Assembly (NCBI RefSeq): GCF_963860125.1
Contig: NZ_CAWLFA010000001.1
Span: forward strand, 2,480,001 to 2,544,000
Direction of reading: 5' to 3'
Source: Picosynechococcus sp. PCC 7002
GTDB taxonomy: Bacteria > Cyanobacteriota > Cyanobacteriia > Cyanobacteriales > MRBY01
DNA: 64,000 bases
This document shows, in pieces, positions 61,556 to 64,000 of the stretch. Positions within the stretch are counted from its first letter, which is position 1. Each line of letters begins with the position of its first letter. Below the pieces are notes generated by a model. It made no database searches. It worked only from the letters and a program-made list of their open reading frames with translations, and was not told the origin of the DNA. The position numbers were made by a program, and so were the translations under genes.

Positions 61556-63562
61556 TTAGAGGTTTGTCGGAACGTCGATGGTTTGGGGACTAGGGCTGGG
61601 GGTGGTGAGACGTTGCCAGGTGTTGATTTGGGTTTGGGCGGCGTCGTAGGCAGCGGTATTGCGGGGGATTTGGCGAGCGGTGGCGATCGCCTGGGGGATT
61701 GAGATATTGGCTTGGCTCTGGGCCACAGAGAGGATCCGATAGCTCCATTGGTCAGCGGCCTGTTTTCCTTCGGCCCGCAGTTGGCTAGCGCTGCTGGGAA
61801 TTTCTTGGGTAAGGTTGATGGCTTCTACCCAGGCAGAGACGGAGTTACCATTGGCCACTTGGTAGGCGCGATTGAGATTATTGATCGCGGTTTGTTCTTG
61901 ACGCCAACTCCTGACCCTAGCCTGCATTTCGTCATAAAGGACACGGTTCGGGGCAATTTGGTTAGCAACGGCGATCGCCTCATCGAAGCGTTTTTGTTGG
62001 CCGAGGGCCACAGCTCGGTCAAAGATCGGCTGATCTTCAGTCCGTTCAATGGTGTTGCGCCACTGACGAATATTTTCTTGGGCTTCGTTGTAGAGGGCGC
62101 GACCGGATTGGATCGTGCGGGCTTCGGCGATCGCCTCCTGGAGACGATTGGTCGCTGCTAAATCTTTCGCATAGGCCAGGGTGGGAGAGTCTTCGGCGAT
62201 TTCAATTTGGCGACGCCATTGGCGAATTTTTTGGCGGGCTTCATCGTAACGGGGGTTGCCTGAGGGAACACGGTTGAGCTGGGCGATCGCCCGTTCATAG
62301 TCGGCGATATTTCCCCCCTGGGCCAATTCCTCAGCCTGTTCTAGGATCGCCACGTCCTCAATTTCCCGTTGCCAACGACTAATCAGACCTTGGGCCTGGT
62401 CATAGACAGCACTGGCGGGCTGAATACTTTGGATTTGCACCAGGGCTGTTTCGAGATCCTTAACGGTTCCTTGGTTCGCCCTGAGGCCAGCTTGGGCCAG
62501 AATTCGCCAATCGACCACCACGTTGTCGAGGTTCAGTTGATCCGGTAGGCGATCGCAGAGGGCCAGTAAGTCATCCCAGCGGCGTTCATCAATAATGTTG
62601 TCGGTGTAGTCAATGATTTTTTCGCGGGCGTCACTAATTAAACGTTGAGCTTGGGGGTAAGCATAGCTATCTTGGCTAATGTTGCTCGCCTGGGCGATCG
62701 CCTGGAGCCAATTTTCTAAACCGCCCCGACGCAGGGCTGCATAGGCCCCTTCTAGCTGCTCCGTTTCCTTGCGAGCCAACTGAATTTGCGCCATGGCCTC
62801 ATCGTACTTCACCGTAGCCCAGTAGCGATTGTCTAAATAACTGAGTTGGACGACTGTCCGCATCGCCTGGCTTAAATCTCCTGCTTCGAGTTGCCGTTGC
62901 AGGCTAGCTAGAATCGCTTCTCCCTCTTGCCAAATATCTTCCCAGGCCGTGATTTGGGACTCAATTTCTGCTTGAAAACCGGCCTTTTCGGGAATATCGC
63001 GCACCATGGCGATCGCCTCATCCAACTTTCCCGCCTGGAATTCCACCTCAGCAAGGGCAATAATTTGCGAAACCCACACCTCAATGTTGCGGTCAATATC
63101 CGCCCGGAGGGGGTGATTCTCCGAAAAACCACTCACCATCCGAATCGCCTTTAGGTAGCTGGCAAGGGTCTGTTTCTCCGCCTCAATCTGGGCGCAGTAT
63201 AAGCGGGTTGTGGCGGAGGCTAAAGGCAAGAACAGGGCACTGCAATTGTTGCTGCCATTAAAACTCAGGAGAACCGATGTCGCCAAAAAGCCTACGCCTC
63301 CCGATAGGAAAATTAAGAGCAACCCTAACCATTGCCAATTGGGGAGAAGAAATTGGCGTTTACGCGGAACCCCAAGGATTTCTGTCTCTGTCTCTGCCGT
63401 TGCTTGCTCTGGATCCCCATTGGCGATCGCCGTCGTTTCCATGCTTAAATCTTGCGTCCCAGACGCTTCCGATAAACCTGCTTCAGTCGATAACACTGGC
63501 TGCGATTGGGTGCCAACGGAAGAAACGGATTGCACTTGCGAGGGATCAGGTTTCTGGCTCAT
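61556..63562 (-). CDS. Membrane-anchored repeat protein upstream of HerA-like ATPase
   Basis: A 668-residue protein. An unstructured, Ser/Thr/Glu-rich N-terminus (1-68) precedes one transmembrane helix (about 74-99, WLGLLLIFLSGGVGFLATSVLL). The remaining 560 residues are made of degenerate helical repeats; several end in a Y-x-E/D-A-Q/R ... W-R/Q motif, e.g. RYDEARQKIRQWRRQIE and LYNEAQENIRQWRNTIE. This is like TPR or SEL1 solenoids. It has no enzyme motif. The close operon with a HerA ATPase suggests a membrane scaffold for that ATPase; that is inference. The start is the ATG at 63562. Confidence 0.8.
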   Translation of the reverse strand: MSQKPDPSQVQSVSSVGTQSQPVLSTEAGLSEASGTQDLSMETTAIANGDPEQATAETETEILGVPRKRQFLLPNWQWLGLLLIFLSGGVGFLATSVLLSFNGSNNCSALFLPLASATTRLYCAQIEAEKQTLASYLKAIRMVSGFSENHPLRADIDRNIEVWVSQIIALAEVEFQAGKLDEAIAMVRDIPEKAGFQAEIESQITAWEDIWQEGEAILASLQRQLEAGDLSQAMRTVVQLSYLDNRYWATVKYDEAMAQIQLARKETEQLEGAYAALRRGGLENWLQAIAQASNISQDSYAYPQAQRLISDAREKIIDYTDNIIDERRWDDLLALCDRLPDQLNLDNVVVDWRILAQAGLRANQGTVKDLETALVQIQSIQPASAVYDQAQGLISRWQREIEDVAILEQAEELAQGGNIADYERAIAQLNRVPSGNPRYDEARQKIRQWRRQIEIAEDSPTLAYAKDLAATNRLQEAIAEARTIQSGRALYNEAQENIRQWRNTIERTEDQPIFDRAVALGQQKRFDEAIAVANQIAPNRVLYDEMQARVRSWRQEQTAINNLNRAYQVANGNSVSAWVEAINLTQEIPSSASQLRAEGKQAADQWSYRILSVAQSQANISIPQAIATARQIPRNTAAYDAAQTQINTWQRLTTPSPSPQTIDVPTNL

Positions 63563-63933
63563 ATAAACCGGAGGCTAAAATTTTGCAGACATGGATAGCT
63601 AAGATCTATGATACGTTCTACGCGATTTCATAAAAATTGGCATCATCATAGCATAGGCATCTTAAGCGTTTAGGCGCAGTACAAACCAAAAAATTGACAG
63701 CCTTTCCAAAGTTCTTTTCCAATAAATTAAGGAAGAGATATCGCCAAGGCCGTTTTATATCAGCTATTCTTGATTCTCTCAGTAGGATGTAGACAGAGAT
63801 TTATAGATATGTCTGATAATATGGGCATCATTCGTCCCTTACTCAAAATCTGAAAGGCACCTCCGCTGCATCCTAGTGAGACTGCCCCATCACCACTCTG
63901 TACTATATAAATCGTTAAGGATAGGTTTGAAAG
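63563..63933. other. Intergenic stretch before the last gene
   Basis: About 370 bp between divergent genes. It is AT-rich in places and includes several TA-rich stretches (e.g. TACTATATAA near 63901) that could be promoters. No RNA gene or terminator is seen. Confidence 0.5.
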
Positions 63934-64000
63934 ATGGAACAACAGCCTGAAACCCAAGTAGAAACTGGTACAACTCCGTTTAACAACGAAGCACCCGGTC
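63934..64000 (+). CDS. Start of a gene running off the right edge, unidentified
   Basis: An open frame from the ATG at 63934 continues to the window end without a stop (22 codons). The start is MEQQPETQVETGTTPFNNEA, low-complexity and rich in Gln, Glu and Thr, which is typical of a disordered N-terminus. No family can be assigned from this. Confidence 0.45.
   Translation, partial: MEQQPETQVETGTTPFNNEAPG

Noticed and set aside
1..64000. tRNA, rRNA, tmRNA or CRISPR arrays
   Set aside because: No cloverleaf T-loop motif, rRNA stretch or regularly spaced repeats were seen on reading; a covariance search would be decisive.

Overview
This window is cyanobacterial chromosome, most likely from a unicellular Synechococcus/Picosynechococcus close to strain PCC 7002. 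The strain guess is inference. The direct evidence is a photosystem I gene (psaK), cyanophycin metabolism (cphA, cphB), several cyanobacterial families of unknown function (DUF1830, DUF2854, DUF3134), and the very frequent HIP1 palindrome GCGATCGC. Gene density is high. I see no rRNA, tRNA, CRISPR array, prophage or complete insertion sequence. The only trace of a mobile element is a lone IS630-type orfA-like gene.

Layout. 1-5.5 kb: 5' end of trmFO, a DUF1830 gene, a PlsC-type acyltransferase, an MBL-fold hydrolase, ribF overlapping a MoxR-type ATPase, and a DUF2854 gene. 5.6-8.7 kb: psaK with its terminator, an M20 amidohydrolase, a small PepSY-type membrane protein, and pheA. 8.7-12.4 kb: the cyanophycin pair cphB-cphA on the minus strand. 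12.6-17.8 kb: trmD coupled to an unknown gene, a 7TM-HD phosphohydrolase, an MBL-like protein with a degraded metal site, and a DUF3134 gene. 17.8-23 kb, minus strand: a DUF2079 membrane protein, then a compact set of GTPase, DUF2325 coiled-coil protein and GST. 23-33 kb: ispE, an AT-rich stretch with a large membrane protein, dnaK, an unknown membrane protein, the IS630-like orfA, and lepA. 33-40 kb, minus strand: katG, a UspA-SulP pair, and ppk1.

40-47 kb, plus strand: an exported TPR protein coupled to an LptF/G permease, aqpZ, glyA, a MraY/WecA-type phosphoglycosyltransferase, and a 5-formyl-THF cyclo-ligase-like gene, plus a Cys-rich 66-aa gene on the minus strand. 47-49 kb, minus strand: a polyprenyl-phosphate sugar transferase and a GT4 glycosyltransferase. 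49-57 kb: a CsgG-like exported protein, a 48-aa gene, a GNAT acetyltransferase, orphan ureB joined to a ROK kinase, two tandem secreted paralogues, a TetR regulator, a Bax-inhibitor-1 homologue and accA. 57-64 kb: folE, an Old Yellow Enzyme, a HerA/DUF87 ATPase paired with a large membrane-anchored repeat protein, and the start of an unidentified gene at the right edge.

How the genes work together. Most are housekeeping: tRNA modification (trmFO, trmD), cofactors (ribF, folE, ispE, glyA), lipids (plsC, accA), phenylalanine synthesis, storage polymers (cyanophycin, polyphosphate), and stress proteins (dnaK, katG, Usp). Envelope and exopolysaccharide functions recur (LptF/G with its TPR partner, WecA-type, sugar transferase, GT4). 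The best candidates for undescribed biology are the HerA-like ATPase with its membrane repeat protein, the GTPase-DUF2325-GST set, the tandem secreted paralogues, and the TPR-LptF/G unit. None looks like a complete defence or mobile system. All of them are inferences from gene arrangement.
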